Source of the DNA: Celerinatantimonas sp046054165
GTDB lineage: Bacteria; Pseudomonadota; Gammaproteobacteria; Enterobacterales; Celerinatantimonadaceae
Direction: 5' to 3'
DNA length: 64,000 bases
NCBI RefSeq assembly: GCF_046054165.1
Contig: NZ_JBFNXK010000018.1
Coordinates: forward strand, 1 to 64,000
The notes under the pieces were generated by a model. It was not told the DNA's origin and ran no database searches. It worked only from the letters and a program-made list of their open reading frames with translations. Of this stretch, positions 25,890 to 34,958 are shown piece after piece. The number at the start of each line of letters is the position of its first letter. Positions within the stretch are counted from its first letter, which is position 1. The position numbers and the translations under genes were made by a program.

Positions 25890-26984
25890 TCACGGTAGCG
25901 GGCAATACTGCTGGGAACGCAATTGCTGCAGCCTCGAAGAACAACGTTCAAAATCAAAAGCCAAACGTTTGCCTTGATAAATATGCATCGGGTCCTGCTC
26001 CGCCATAATAATCAGGGCCACATGTTGCTCATAGCATTCATCGATCAACATCAACAGCCGCCGGGCCGCATCATTATCATCATCCGTCAGACAAGGCATA
26101 TGCTCAATAATCACAACCTTAAATCGTTGGGCTAATTCAATGTAATCCTGACTACTTCGAGCACTCCGGCACAACTGGTTAAAATGAATATAAAGCACGT
26201 CCCCGACACAGCCTTCCACTTCCACAAAATGTGCATTTAATGCGAGAGATTGCCGACTAGGTTCAGCCCCGGCCGTCAACCGCTCAAACCAGCGCAGTAA
26301 CATCGCTCGATTCGACTCATTAACCGGCCAGTAATAGCGTTCTTTCAAGTCACTGGCTTGCTGTCGATAATCTCGTTTTCCATCCACATTAATAATCTGA
26401 CAATGCTTTTCAATCAATGCGATCGCCGGTAAAAAACGACTCCGTTGTAATCCATTATGATACAGATCGTGAGGTGGAATATTGGATGTAGCCACTAAGC
26501 CAACCCCCTCAGCAAACAGGGCTTCAAATAAGGTCCCAAGCAACATCGCATCCGTAATATCAATAACAAAAAATTCATCAAAACAAATCAGCCGGGTTTG
26601 CTTGGCAAACTCCCGAGCAATATGCTGCAACGGATTCACCGTTCCCTGTAATTGGGTCAGGCGATGATGGATCTGTTGCATAAAATGATAAAAATGTAAC
26701 CGAGTCACCTGTTCCGTGGGTAAACAGGACACCAATAAATCCATCAGATAGGTTTTTCCCCGCCCGACACCGCCCCACAGATAGAGGCCATAAAGAGGTG
26801 CCATGACGGCGGCATCCCGTTTTTTCCAAAAATGCCATTGGGGGGACGTAGAAGGAACCGCTGCTGAATGCTCCAGACATTGCTGATACACCCGTTCCAG
26901 AGCATTGACGGCGATAGCCTGGGCCGAATCGGCAACAATCCGATCCGCTGACAGATCCTGCTGGTAACATTGCAATGGGGTCAT
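25890..26984 (-). CDS. zapE: Cell division ATPase ZapE
   Basis: ZapE is an AFG1-family ATPase that associates with the Z ring and reduces FtsZ bundling, and is needed under low oxygen or heat in E. coli. The 364-aa protein has Walker A G-G-V-G-R-G-K-T at about 71-78 and the Walker B segment L-I-C-F-D-E-F. It is divergent from zapG, as in E. coli (yhcM-yhcB), and the 141 bp between them hold both promoters. Confidence 0.94.
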   Translation of the reverse strand: MTPLQCYQQDLSADRIVADSAQAIAVNALERVYQQCLEHSAAVPSTSPQWHFWKKRDAAVMAPLYGLYLWGGVGRGKTYLMDLLVSCLPTEQVTRLHFYHFMQQIHHRLTQLQGTVNPLQHIAREFAKQTRLICFDEFFVIDITDAMLLGTLFEALFAEGVGLVATSNIPPHDLYHNGLQRSRFLPAIALIEKHCQIINVDGKRDYRQQASDLKERYYWPVNESNRAMLLRWFERLTAGAEPSRQSLALNAHFVEVEGCVGDVLYIHFNQLCRSARSSQDYIELAQRFKVVIIEHMPCLTDDDNDAARRLLMLIDECYEQHVALIIMAEQDPMHIYQGKRLAFDFERCSSRLQQLRSQQYCPLP

Positions 26985-27125
26985 AATCGAAACTTCGGGT
27001 TGATGTCAAAACCGGGATCCTGATCCACTTATCATCTCCTCACAATTCATAGACTGCATAGCGACATGCTATAGAATATCAGTTATATTAATTTAATGTT
27101 AACTGCCGTAACAATAGGTTGATTT

Positions 27126-27545
27126 ATGAGTATTATCAATAGTCTAATCTTGATCGCCATTGGCCTGATATTCGGTGTCATTATCGGCCGTTTACTCACG
27201 CGCTCCCGCCATCCAGAAACATCACAATTACAAACAGAACTTCAGCAAAGCCGAGAGGAATTAGCATTGTATCGCCAACAGGTCAGTGAACACTTCCAGA
27301 ACAGTGCTCAACTGCTCGAATCGTTAGCGCTGCAATATCAAAAAGTCTATGACCATATGGCTCAACAGTCAGAACTCCTGATGGACAACAGCATCGAAAA
27401 ACCTGAATTATTTAAACAGCACCTGCAAGTCGTCCCTCCGGAAGTTCCCCAAATAGAAGAAGATCATGATGCGGGTTCCACACCACCTAAAGATTATTCT
27501 TGTTCTTCATCTGGATTATTGAACAATCAGACCTCATCTTCTTAA
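27126..27545 (+). CDS. zapG: Z-ring associated protein ZapG (YhcB, DUF1043)
   Basis: ZapG is a single-pass inner-membrane protein linked to cell division, cell shape and envelope synthesis. The 139-aa protein has one N-terminal transmembrane helix (about 5-24) ending in arginines, then a coiled-coil-like Gln/Glu-rich region (about 36-90) and a disordered acidic and Ser-rich tail. The length is near the family value (132 in E. coli). Confidence 0.9.
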   Translation: MSIINSLILIAIGLIFGVIIGRLLTRSRHPETSQLQTELQQSREELALYRQQVSEHFQNSAQLLESLALQYQKVYDHMAQQSELLMDNSIEKPELFKQHLQVVPPEVPQIEEDHDAGSTPPKDYSCSSSGLLNNQTSSS

Positions 27546-27578
27546 GAGATCAGCCATGATGGCCTGAAGAAATCGACT

Positions 27579-27606
27579 GGAACTAATCGTTTTTTTTCGG
27601 GTCACA
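27579..27606 (+). promoter_or_regulatory. Candidate sigma-E promoter for degQ
   Basis: GGAACTA (27579-27585), close to the sigma-E -35 GGAACTT, lies 16 bp before TCACA (27602-27606), close to the sigma-E -10 TCAAA. The leader to the degQ ATG would be about 65 nt. This is a plausible envelope-stress promoter but is one base off at each element. Confidence 0.4.
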
Positions 27607-27676
27607 TAGCTATGTGCCTTAAAAGCGCATTCGTCCTTACTCTTACTATGATATTAATCAGAGGAGCTTTATAACC

Positions 27677-29035
27677 ATGAAGAAGTTGACCATGCGTCTT
27701 GCCCCGATTGCCCTCGCCCTGACTCTCGGCATGACCGCCACTCCAACTTTTGCTCAATTGCCTACCGCTGTGGCCGGTCAGGAAATGCCGAGTCTGGCCC
27801 CTATTGTTGCTAAGGTAACGCCTGCGGTTGTGAGTATTTCCGTTGCCGGTGAAAAAGTCACTCAGCAACAGGCCCCTGAGCTATTCCAATTTTTCTTCGG
27901 ACCTCAAGCTCAGCAACAGGGACCACAAAAAAGACCATTCAGAGGATTAGGCTCCGGCGTGATCATCAATGCCGCCAAAGGCTATGTTGTCACGAACTAT
28001 CACGTCATTAGTGATGCGGATAAAATTGAAGTCACCTTGCAGGATGGCCGTCAATACAAGGCGAAAATCTTAGGATCGGATCAGATGTCTGATATCGCTT
28101 TATTACAAATTAAAGCGGATCACCTTAGCCAAATTGATATCGCCGATTCTGATAACCTGCGAGTTGGTGATTTCACTATTGCGATCGGCAACCCATTTGG
28201 TCTAGGACAAACCGTAACTTCAGGGATAGTAAGTGCTTTAGGACGAAGCGGCTTAAATATCGAGAATTATGAAAACTTCATTCAAACTGATGCTGCGATT
28301 AACAGTGGAAACTCAGGTGGGGCATTAGTTAACCTGAAAGGGCAGTTAATCGGAATCAATACCGCTATTTTGGCTCCCGGCGGCGGTAACATCGGAATTG
28401 GATTTGCAATTCCCTCTGACATGGTCCAGAGCCTGACCCAACAGATCCTCAAATATGGTGAAGTCCGCCGCGGTGTTCTTGGAGTCACGGGAGGTGAATT
28501 AACGCCAGATTTAGCGAAAACATTCGGCAGTAACATTCAGCATGGTGCCTTTATCAATCAAGTCATGCCGGGTTCTGCAGCAGATAAAGCCGGACTCAAA
28601 CCCGGAGATATCATTGTTTCACTCAATGGCAAAACGGTCACTAGTTTCTCTGAACTCAGAGCCCGCATAGCCACCCAAGGTGCGGGAACGACTGTTGAAT
28701 TGGGAATTATTCGTAATGGTGAACATACAACCGTGAGTGCTACGCTGAAACGCGCGTCGATGCAGAAGATTTCAGCCAACGATATTGACACCAAGCTCGA
28801 TGGGGCCACTCTGGAAAATACCAATGATCCCATTCCGGGCGTGAAAGTAACGGCGGTCAAAGCCAACTCTCCAGCGGATCAAGCCACATTACAAAAAGGG
28901 GATATTATCATCGGTCTGAACCGAACCCGAGTTCATAATGTGGATGAACTGAAACGACAGTTAGCCGGGAAACCCAGTGTGTTAGCGTTGAACATCCAGC
29001 GGGGTGATTCTTCACTCTATCTGGTCTTACGCTAA
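27677..29035 (+). CDS. degQ: Periplasmic serine endoprotease DegQ (Do family)
   Basis: A Do/HtrA protease-chaperone that clears misfolded envelope proteins. The 452-aa protein has a signal peptide of about 26 residues, a trypsin-like domain with the catalytic triad His109, Asp139 and Ser213 (GNSGG), and two PDZ domains (about 260-350 and 365-450). Its loop LA insert (Q/P-rich, around residues 60-85) is short, which fits DegQ rather than DegP, as does its position next to degS. The ATG has an AGAGGAG site. Confidence 0.95.
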   Translation: MKKLTMRLAPIALALTLGMTATPTFAQLPTAVAGQEMPSLAPIVAKVTPAVVSISVAGEKVTQQQAPELFQFFFGPQAQQQGPQKRPFRGLGSGVIINAAKGYVVTNYHVISDADKIEVTLQDGRQYKAKILGSDQMSDIALLQIKADHLSQIDIADSDNLRVGDFTIAIGNPFGLGQTVTSGIVSALGRSGLNIENYENFIQTDAAINSGNSGGALVNLKGQLIGINTAILAPGGGNIGIGFAIPSDMVQSLTQQILKYGEVRRGVLGVTGGELTPDLAKTFGSNIQHGAFINQVMPGSAADKAGLKPGDIIVSLNGKTVTSFSELRARIATQGAGTTVELGIIRNGEHTTVSATLKRASMQKISANDIDTKLDGATLENTNDPIPGVKVTAVKANSPADQATLQKGDIIIGLNRTRVHNVDELKRQLAGKPSVLALNIQRGDSSLYLVLR

Positions 29036-29053
29036 AGATCACAATCAAAGTAC

Positions 29054-29080
29054 AAAAAAGGCCACTGTCGTGGCCTTTTT
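29054..29080 (+). terminator. Intrinsic terminator after degQ
   Basis: GGCCAC (29060-29065) pairs with GTGGCC (29070-29075) around TGTC, with an A-tract before and five T after. It separates degQ from degS. Confidence 0.9.
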
Positions 29081-29157
29081 CAATCGAATTCATAGCGTTA
29101 ATTTAACATCACATGCTATGCTATGCGCGCATGGATGACTAGCAGGCCCAATTTTTA

Positions 29158-30237
29158 ATGATCAAATATGTCTTGAAAGCAGTTGGCTTAGGTTTAGCAT
29201 TTGCGGTAGTTTTTCTACTCATTTTCCCGAGCCTGCAATCCGGGCATTCACTTATACCTCTTCGAACATCCGAGAATTCTAAGTTAATTAGTTTTGCTGA
29301 GGCCGCTCGGCGAGCGTCTCCGGCTGTCGTGAATATTTATACCCGAAGTTTTAGTAGCAGCCATCTCAATGAAAGTCGTCCGACAGTCACCAGTGAAGGA
29401 TTGGGATCCGGGGTGATCATGAATCCCCAAGGCTATATCCTGACTAATATGCATGTGATTGCCGATGCCGATCAGATCGTCGTCGCACTACAAGATGGCC
29501 GAGTCTTTAGCGCCGAACTCATCGGTAGCGATCTCATCACTGACTTGGCAGTATTAAAAATCGAAGCACAGGATCCATTACCGGTGATCCCTCAGGATAA
29601 TCATCTGCAAACACGGGTTGGGGATGTGGTCTTAGCCATCGGGAATCCCTATAACGTGGGACAAACTGTCACACAAGGCATTATTTCAGCCACGGGGCGT
29701 AGTGGGATGAGTGCGACAGGCCGACAAGATTTTATCCAGACGGATGCCGCCATTAACCGAGGAAACTCTGGTGGCGCTTTGGTGAACTCACTAGGAGAAC
29801 TGGTTGGGATCAACACCGCCTCTTATCATCTAGGGCAAAATAGCGAAACATATGGTATTAGCTTTGCTATTCCTTATACGTTAGCGCAGCGGATCATGAA
29901 AAGTTTGATCCGTTATGGACGAGTCATTCGGGGTTACATGGGGGTAGAAGCGACGGATATCACCCCACAACTCGCACAACATGCCGGATTAGGTGTGGAT
30001 CACGGGCTTCGTGTAGACAAAGTGGATCCTCAAGGGCCTGCATCCGCAGCGGGTCTTCAAGCTCATGATATTATTCTAAAAATCAATGGGAAATCAGTAA
30101 ATTCGATTCGTTCAACGATGGATTTAGTGGCCGAAACGGCCCCGGGGACAAAAGTTGATGTTGATATTCTAAGAGCCGGGAAACCTCAGGTACTACACAT
30201 GACCGTTGGGGAATTAAAAATAAGACGGCCTCGCTAG
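29158..30237 (+). CDS. degS: Membrane-anchored regulatory protease DegS
   Basis: DegS senses exposed C termini of misfolded outer-membrane proteins through its PDZ domain and cleaves RseA, releasing sigma-E. The 359-aa protein has one N-terminal membrane anchor (about 4-24), the catalytic triad His99, Asp129 and Ser204, and a single C-terminal PDZ domain (about 255-355). One PDZ domain and an uncleaved anchor distinguish it from DegQ. It ends at a hairpin shared with the convergent murA. Confidence 0.95.
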   Translation: MIKYVLKAVGLGLAFAVVFLLIFPSLQSGHSLIPLRTSENSKLISFAEAARRASPAVVNIYTRSFSSSHLNESRPTVTSEGLGSGVIMNPQGYILTNMHVIADADQIVVALQDGRVFSAELIGSDLITDLAVLKIEAQDPLPVIPQDNHLQTRVGDVVLAIGNPYNVGQTVTQGIISATGRSGMSATGRQDFIQTDAAINRGNSGGALVNSLGELVGINTASYHLGQNSETYGISFAIPYTLAQRIMKSLIRYGRVIRGYMGVEATDITPQLAQHAGLGVDHGLRVDKVDPQGPASAAGLQAHDIILKINGKSVNSIRSTMDLVAETAPGTKVDVDILRAGKPQVLHMTVGELKIRRPR

Positions 30238-30245
30238 GCCGCCTT
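30222..30245. terminator. Terminator shared by degS and murA
   Basis: AAGACGGCCT (30222-30231) pairs with AGGCCGCCTT (30236-30245) with one mismatch around a 4-base loop. It overlaps the last codons of degS. The minus strand is followed by a T-rich run, so it most likely terminates the mla-murA transcript. Confidence 0.7.
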
Positions 30246-30256
30246 AAAGATATCCA

Positions 30257-31516
30257 TTAACCCGCGATACGTTCGATATGAGCACCTAATTTTGCCAATT
30301 TTTGCTCAATATGTTCGTAACCTCGGTCAATATGGTAAATTCGATCGACAATCGTCTCATGCTCAGCGACGAGTCCAGCGATCACCAAACTGGCGGATGC
30401 GCGTAAATCAGTCGCCATAACTTGAGCCCCACTTAAATGAGCACAGGGATGACAAATCGCAGTATTACCTTCCAGATCAATTGATGCGCCCATCCGGATG
30501 AGTTCAGGTACATGCATAAAGCGATTTTCAAAAATCGTTTCAGTCACCTGCCCCATGCCTTCACCCACCACATTGAGCAGAGTAAATTGAGCCTGCATAT
30601 CCGTCGGAAACGCTGGATGAGGCGCTGTTTTGATATTGACAGCTTTTAACGTGCGCCCATGCATATCAAGCTCAATCCAATTGGAACCTGTTGTCACCTG
30701 AGCCCCGGCCTCCCGAAGCTTCAAAATAACCGCTTCCAAACCGCTGGGATCGGCATGCACACAACGAACTTTCCCACCCGTCACCGCCGCAGCCACTAGA
30801 AAGGTTCCTGTCTCAATCCGATCCGGCAGTACTCGGTGTTCGCCACCATGCAGCGCCTCAACGCCTTGGATCACAAGGGTATCGGTACCAGCACCTTGAA
30901 CATTCGCCCCTAAACTATTTAAGAAATGCGCCAAGTCGACAATTTCAGGTTCACGCGCCGCATTTTCAATGACGGTTTCACCTTCAGCTAGAGTGGCAGC
31001 CATCATCAGGTTTTCAGTCCCAGTGACACTGACCATATCCATCAGAATATGCGCCCCTTGCAATCGACCATTCACTCGGGCGTTGATATAACCATCCTCA
31101 ACCTGAATTTCCGCGCCCATCTGGGTTAAACCTTGAATGTGCAGATTCACCGGACGGGCCCCGATAGCACAGCCACCCGGTAAAGATACTCGAGCCTGGC
31201 CATAACGAGCCAACAATGGGCCTAGAGCCAAAATAGAAGCTCGCATCGTTTTAACCAAGTCATAGGGGGCTTCATATAGGTTGGCCGCACCAGCTTCAAC
31301 AATGAGGCAATTCTTCTCAAAACTCAGTTGACGCCCAGTCACTTTTAAAATTTCACAGCTTGTGCAGATATCTTTAAGCTCAGGGACATTACTCACCACA
31401 ACCCGTGCTTCACTCAGCAAAGTTGCAAATACAATAGGCAATGCCGCATTTTTGGCGCCGGAAATGACAACCTCGCCATTAAGCTGGCAACCACCCTGAA
31501 TAACAAATTTTTCCAT
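30257..31516 (-). CDS. murA: UDP-N-acetylglucosamine enolpyruvyl transferase MurA
   Basis: MurA catalyses the first committed step of peptidoglycan synthesis, moving enolpyruvate from PEP to UDP-GlcNAc, and is the fosfomycin target. At 419 aa it equals the E. coli protein. The catalytic cysteine is present in the G-G-C-A-I-G-A-R-P-V loop near residue 115, so it is a fosfomycin-sensitive type. Lys22 and Asn23 of the K-N motif are visible near the start. It is the last gene of the mla-ibaG-murA cluster, 15 bp after ibaG. Confidence 0.97.
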   Translation of the reverse strand: MEKFVIQGGCQLNGEVVISGAKNAALPIVFATLLSEARVVVSNVPELKDICTSCEILKVTGRQLSFEKNCLIVEAGAANLYEAPYDLVKTMRASILALGPLLARYGQARVSLPGGCAIGARPVNLHIQGLTQMGAEIQVEDGYINARVNGRLQGAHILMDMVSVTGTENLMMAATLAEGETVIENAAREPEIVDLAHFLNSLGANVQGAGTDTLVIQGVEALHGGEHRVLPDRIETGTFLVAAAVTGGKVRCVHADPSGLEAVILKLREAGAQVTTGSNWIELDMHGRTLKAVNIKTAPHPAFPTDMQAQFTLLNVVGEGMGQVTETIFENRFMHVPELIRMGASIDLEGNTAICHPCAHLSGAQVMATDLRASASLVIAGLVAEHETIVDRIYHIDRGYEHIEQKLAKLGAHIERIAG

Positions 31517-31531
31517 CGAATACCTCGGAGA

Positions 31532-31789
31532 TTACAAGGGCTGACCAAACATCTTGGCTTTTTCCCACTCCATTGGGGTATAGGCCTTAATCGAAAGTGC
31601 ATGGATGGTATTATCAGCAATGTATTCAGATAACGGACCGTAAATCACCTGCTGTTTTTTCACACGTGAAAGATCACTAAATATGTCACTAACCGCAACC
31701 ACTTCAAAGTGACTGTCTTCACCTTTGACATAAATTTCATCAAGTGCCAAGGCAGTGGCTAATATCTGTTTGATCTGTTCCGGTTGCAT
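31532..31789 (-). CDS. ibaG: BolA family protein IbaG
   Basis: IbaG (YrbA) is a small BolA-fold protein that partners monothiol glutaredoxins in iron-sulfur handling and acid response. The 85-aa protein has the family helix-turn-helix-like segment S-R-V-K-K-Q-Q-x-x-Y-G-P-L and the I-H-A-L-S-I-K-A-Y-T-P strand. It sits between mlaB and murA as in E. coli. Confidence 0.92.
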   Translation of the reverse strand: MQPEQIKQILATALALDEIYVKGEDSHFEVVAVSDIFSDLSRVKKQQVIYGPLSEYIADNTIHALSIKAYTPMEWEKAKMFGQPL

Positions 31790-31819
31790 AATTGCCTCAT
31801 ATTTCTACCGTTTTACCGG

Positions 31820-32110
31820 TTAATCGTCCTCCACGATATGGGGATCAAGTCCATATAGTGCAAGCAAGGGTTGAATTGACTGTGGACAATGGCGGATATG
31901 AAGCGCCGTTGTCCCATTTTTTATAACTAAGGCGGTGATAATAGCGGCTAATCCAGCAGAGTCAATTTGTGTCACCTGAGAAAGATCAATACACCGGATC
32001 TCAGGCTGTCGAATCAGTTCCTTCCACTGAGCATTCACCGTTGGGGCTCGCCACTCACCCAATAGTGCAATCACCCCTTTCGACAGACTTTCAAATGCCT
32101 TGGCCATCAT
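31820..32110 (-). CDS. mlaB: Phospholipid transport STAS protein MlaB
   Basis: MlaB is the cytoplasmic STAS-domain subunit that activates the MlaF ATPase in the MlaFEDB complex. I set the start at the ATG at 32110, which directly follows the mlaC stop (TAAGATG) and gives 96 aa, close to E. coli (97). A longer frame begins inside mlaC at 32134. The STAS signature I-D-S-A-G-L-A lies at about 53-59, with Ser where E. coli MlaB has Thr. Confidence 0.85.
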   Translation of the reverse strand: MMAKAFESLSKGVIALLGEWRAPTVNAQWKELIRQPEIRCIDLSQVTQIDSAGLAAIITALVIKNGTTALHIRHCPQSIQPLLALYGLDPHIVEDD

Positions 32111-32111
32111 C

Positions 32112-32768
32112 TTAACTCGACTGCTTTTTATCATTTAAAGGAGCGGCTTTAATCTGCCTAGTCTCAAGCATTTTTGAGACTTCATCGATCCCTTTATTCT
32201 GAATTAACCCACCCACTTCAGACTGATTGGTAGCCAACAGACTGACCCCTTCGGCAATTAAGTCAAAAGCAAGCCACTTATTATTTTTCAGACGACGAAA
32301 TTTAAATAACAAATGAATAGGAGGCCGCCCAGTTTCATTGATTTCAGCAGGAACGGTCATCACTCGCAACCCATCATAAGGCCGCGGTTTTTCGATAGTA
32401 ATGGTCTGCTCATCATACTGACTAAGCGCATTTGAATAAGTGGTCACTAGATAATGATAAAAAGCAGCCACAAAGCGATCCCGCTGTTCTCGGGTCGTTT
32501 TCGGTAAACTGCGCCCCATCACCATATACGCCGCATAATGATAATCAATATAAGGCATGACTTTCTCAGTAATGATCTTCTGAGCCACTTCTGGAGTTAA
32601 CTGATCATCCTTACGGAGCTTCTGTAATTGTGGGAAAGTGGTATCCACTACGGTTTGCATCGCCTGATAGGGATCTTCAACAGGCGTATTTTCAACCGGG
32701 GCCGCCCAGACCGTAGTACAACTCAAAAAGGCAAAAATAACGAATACACGATTTAATAATTTACTCAT
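32112..32768 (-). CDS. mlaC: Periplasmic phospholipid-binding protein MlaC
   Basis: MlaC carries phospholipids between MlaA at the outer membrane and MlaFEDB at the inner membrane. The start at 32768 has an AGGA site and yields a signal peptide of about 22 residues ending Thr-Val-Trp-Ala; an upstream frame to 32804 overlaps mlaD further and is unlikely. The mature protein fits the Ttg2/MlaC family, with the conserved E-K-V-M-P-Y-I-D segment. It overlaps mlaD by 8 bp. Confidence 0.93.
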   Translation of the reverse strand: MSKLLNRVFVIFAFLSCTTVWAAPVENTPVEDPYQAMQTVVDTTFPQLQKLRKDDQLTPEVAQKIITEKVMPYIDYHYAAYMVMGRSLPKTTREQRDRFVAAFYHYLVTTYSNALSQYDEQTITIEKPRPYDGLRVMTVPAEINETGRPPIHLLFKFRRLKNNKWLAFDLIAEGVSLLATNQSEVGGLIQNKGIDEVSKMLETRQIKAAPLNDKKQSS

Positions 32769-33243
32769 TGCTTTTTCCTGAAGCTGAATATAAGAATTGA
32801 CCAATCAAATCCTCTAAAATGATTGCAGATTTAGTATCATCAATACTGTCTCCATCCTTCAGATTATCCGCCGGTTCATCAGGCATATTAAATCCGGGAG
32901 TCAAACCAATATACTGTTCCCCCAGCAATCCGGACGTTAAAATACGCGCCGAACTATTGGCTGGAAATTCACCAAATTTTTTATCTAAACGTAACGTCAC
33001 CCGAGGGACAAACGTTTTGGGATTCAGATCAATGGCTTCAACCCGCCCAATAACGACGCCCCCGACTTTCACTGGAGAACGAATTTTTAATCCTCCAATA
33101 TTATCGAAGTTTGCATAAATGCGATAGGTATCCCCTTCGCTAACAAAATCATGATCCGCAATACGTAATGCCAGCACCAAAATAGCCAGCAACCCAAGTA
33201 GTAAAAAAATGCCTACGCCAAACTCTGTTTTATCTACTTTCAT
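32761..33243 (-). CDS. mlaD: MCE-domain protein MlaD
   Basis: MlaD forms the hexameric MCE ring that holds phospholipids at the inner membrane. The 160-aa protein has one N-terminal transmembrane helix (about 8-27) and a single MCE domain (about 38-115) with the V-x-x-G-G-V-x-I-G-x-V motif and a G-L-L-G-E-Q-Y-I-G-L segment. It is shorter at the C terminus than the E. coli protein (183). Confidence 0.95.
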   Translation of the reverse strand: MKVDKTEFGVGIFLLLGLLAILVLALRIADHDFVSEGDTYRIYANFDNIGGLKIRSPVKVGGVVIGRVEAIDLNPKTFVPRVTLRLDKKFGEFPANSSARILTSGLLGEQYIGLTPGFNMPDEPADNLKDGDSIDDTKSAIILEDLIGQFLYSASGKSNE

Positions 33244-33246
33244 TTT

Positions 33247-34026
33247 TTAATTCCCGAACATTAGCGCTGTTAGCACAAAATCCAAACCAAGCACCACTAA
33301 TGATGCATGCACGACACTACGTGTTGTGGCCTGACTAATTCCCCGTGAAGTCGGAATGGCATCGTAACCATTAAATAAGGCAATCCAGGTCACGGCAATC
33401 GCAAAAACCACACTTTTCACAAAACCGTTACCGATGTCATTCAACAAATCGACATTCGCCTGCATAATCGACCAAAAACTGCCATCATCGACTCCGAGCC
33501 AGCGAACACCAACCAGATATCCCCCCCAGATCCCGACTAAATTAAACAGCATTGCAAGCAAGGGCATACTAATCACACCAGCCCAAAACCGAGGCGCGAT
33601 AATTCGTTTCAAAGGATCAACCGCCATCATTTCCAGACTGCTCAACTGTTCAGTCGCTTTCATTAGCCCAATTTCAGCAGTCAACGCAGAACCGGCCCGC
33701 CCGGCAAACAATAGCCCCGTCACCACCGGCCCAAGCTCGCGCAATAGCGATAGAGCCACCAGCGGCCCCAGACTGGTTTCAGCACCAAACCGCACTAAAA
33801 TATGGTATCCCTGCAGCGCCAAAACCATTCCGATGAATAATCCAGAGACAAGGATAATAATCAGAGACTGCACCCCAACCGGATAAATCTGCCGCCAGCT
33901 ATTGCGCCATAATTGGCGTTCCGGTTTCACAAAAATAGCGAACGCCAGCATAATGGCCGCGCGCCCCATGCCTGCCAGACGGGCAATCACATTCGCCCCA
34001 AACCTGGTAATTGCTTGACTCATCAT
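33247..34026 (-). CDS. mlaE: ABC permease MlaE
   Basis: MlaE is the membrane permease of the Mla phospholipid transporter. The 259-aa protein has several hydrophobic segments and the typical permease family block E-L-G-P-V-x-x-x-L-L-F-A-G-R-x-G-S at about 92-108. It overlaps mlaF by 4 bp (ATGA) and mlaD starts 3 bp after it. Confidence 0.95.
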   Translation of the reverse strand: MMSQAITRFGANVIARLAGMGRAAIMLAFAIFVKPERQLWRNSWRQIYPVGVQSLIIILVSGLFIGMVLALQGYHILVRFGAETSLGPLVALSLLRELGPVVTGLLFAGRAGSALTAEIGLMKATEQLSSLEMMAVDPLKRIIAPRFWAGVISMPLLAMLFNLVGIWGGYLVGVRWLGVDDGSFWSIMQANVDLLNDIGNGFVKSVVFAIAVTWIALFNGYDAIPTSRGISQATTRSVVHASLVVLGLDFVLTALMFGN

Positions 34027-34817
34027 GGTTTTAATGACTCCAGATAGGGTTTAGCCGGATAATGAAATGCAGCAGGACCATCCGCTAACCCTTGCAAAAA
34101 CTGCTGTAGATGAGGTTCAGTATTCGCTCGAACCGATGCCACATCCCCTTCGGCAACCACTTGGCCTTGATCGAGAACATAGACGTAATCGGCGATACTC
34201 AATACCTCTTCAACATCATGAGAAACCACAATGGAGGTTAATTCCAAGGCCTGATTCAAATTGCTGATCAACTTAATCAGAACCCCCATCGTAATCGGAT
34301 CCTGCCCGACAAAGGGCTCATCATACATAATGACTTCAGGCTCCAGCGCAATCGCTCGCGCTAAAGCCACCCGACGCGCCATCCCTCCCGACAAATCAGA
34401 AGGCATTAAATCCGCAGCCCCCCGTAATCCGACCGCTTCTAATTTCATCAACACTAAATTACGTAAAACAGGGGCAGGTAAAGGACAATGTTCCTTTAAA
34501 GGAAAGGCCACATTGTCGAAAACATTTAAATCAGTAAACAGCGCACCACTTTGAAACAACATACCCATGCGTTTACGGACCTGATACAGGTCAGCACGAT
34601 TCAGTCGATGAATCGGTTGTCCGTCAAACAGAACCTCTCCGGCCTGGGGCTTTAACTGTCCCCCCAGTAACTTCAACAATGTGGTCTTACCGGTACCACT
34701 AGGTCCCATAACTGCAGTGACTTTCCCGCGAGGGAAACTCAAATTGATTGAATCAAAAATACGCCGAGAACCTCGAGAAAAAGTCAACCCTCTGACTTCA
34801 ATGATATTTTCGGCCAT
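34023..34817 (-). CDS. mlaF: ABC ATPase MlaF
   Basis: MlaF is the ATPase that drives the Mla system. The 264-aa protein has Walker A G-P-S-G-T-G-K-T-T at about 37-45, the signature L-S-G-G-M at about 143-147 and Walker B V-I-M-Y-D-E-P-F at about 161-168. It is first in mlaFEDCB-ibaG-murA and divergent from yrbG. Confidence 0.96.
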   Translation of the reverse strand: MAENIIEVRGLTFSRGSRRIFDSINLSFPRGKVTAVMGPSGTGKTTLLKLLGGQLKPQAGEVLFDGQPIHRLNRADLYQVRKRMGMLFQSGALFTDLNVFDNVAFPLKEHCPLPAPVLRNLVLMKLEAVGLRGAADLMPSDLSGGMARRVALARAIALEPEVIMYDEPFVGQDPITMGVLIKLISNLNQALELTSIVVSHDVEEVLSIADYVYVLDQGQVVAEGDVASVRANTEPHLQQFLQGLADGPAAFHYPAKPYLESLKP

Positions 34818-34850
34818 AAATCATACCCACGGGGTTAAATGAAGAGTGTT

Positions 34851-34879
34851 ATTTTATGGGTTCCCCTTCATCGACTCAA
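34851..34879 (-). promoter_or_regulatory. mla operon promoter
   Basis: On the minus strand a -35 TTGAGT (34874-34879) and a -10 TAAAAT (34851-34856) are separated by 17 bp. The start would be near 34844, giving a 27-nt leader before the mlaF ATG. Confidence 0.6.
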
Positions 34880-34958
34880 GCTTACTCTTCCCTTTTCCTG
34901 CTAAAATGCCGACAATGCGCCTTTTCATGGCCAAAATTTACGATAAGCGATCTTTTTT

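Noticed and set aside
26578..27009. 143-aa minus-strand frame
   Set aside because: It is an alternative frame of zapE, which has a complete Walker A and B set.
33434..33886. 150-aa plus-strand frame
   Set aside because: It is a shadow of mlaE. The Pro and Arg-rich product is typical of an antisense frame.
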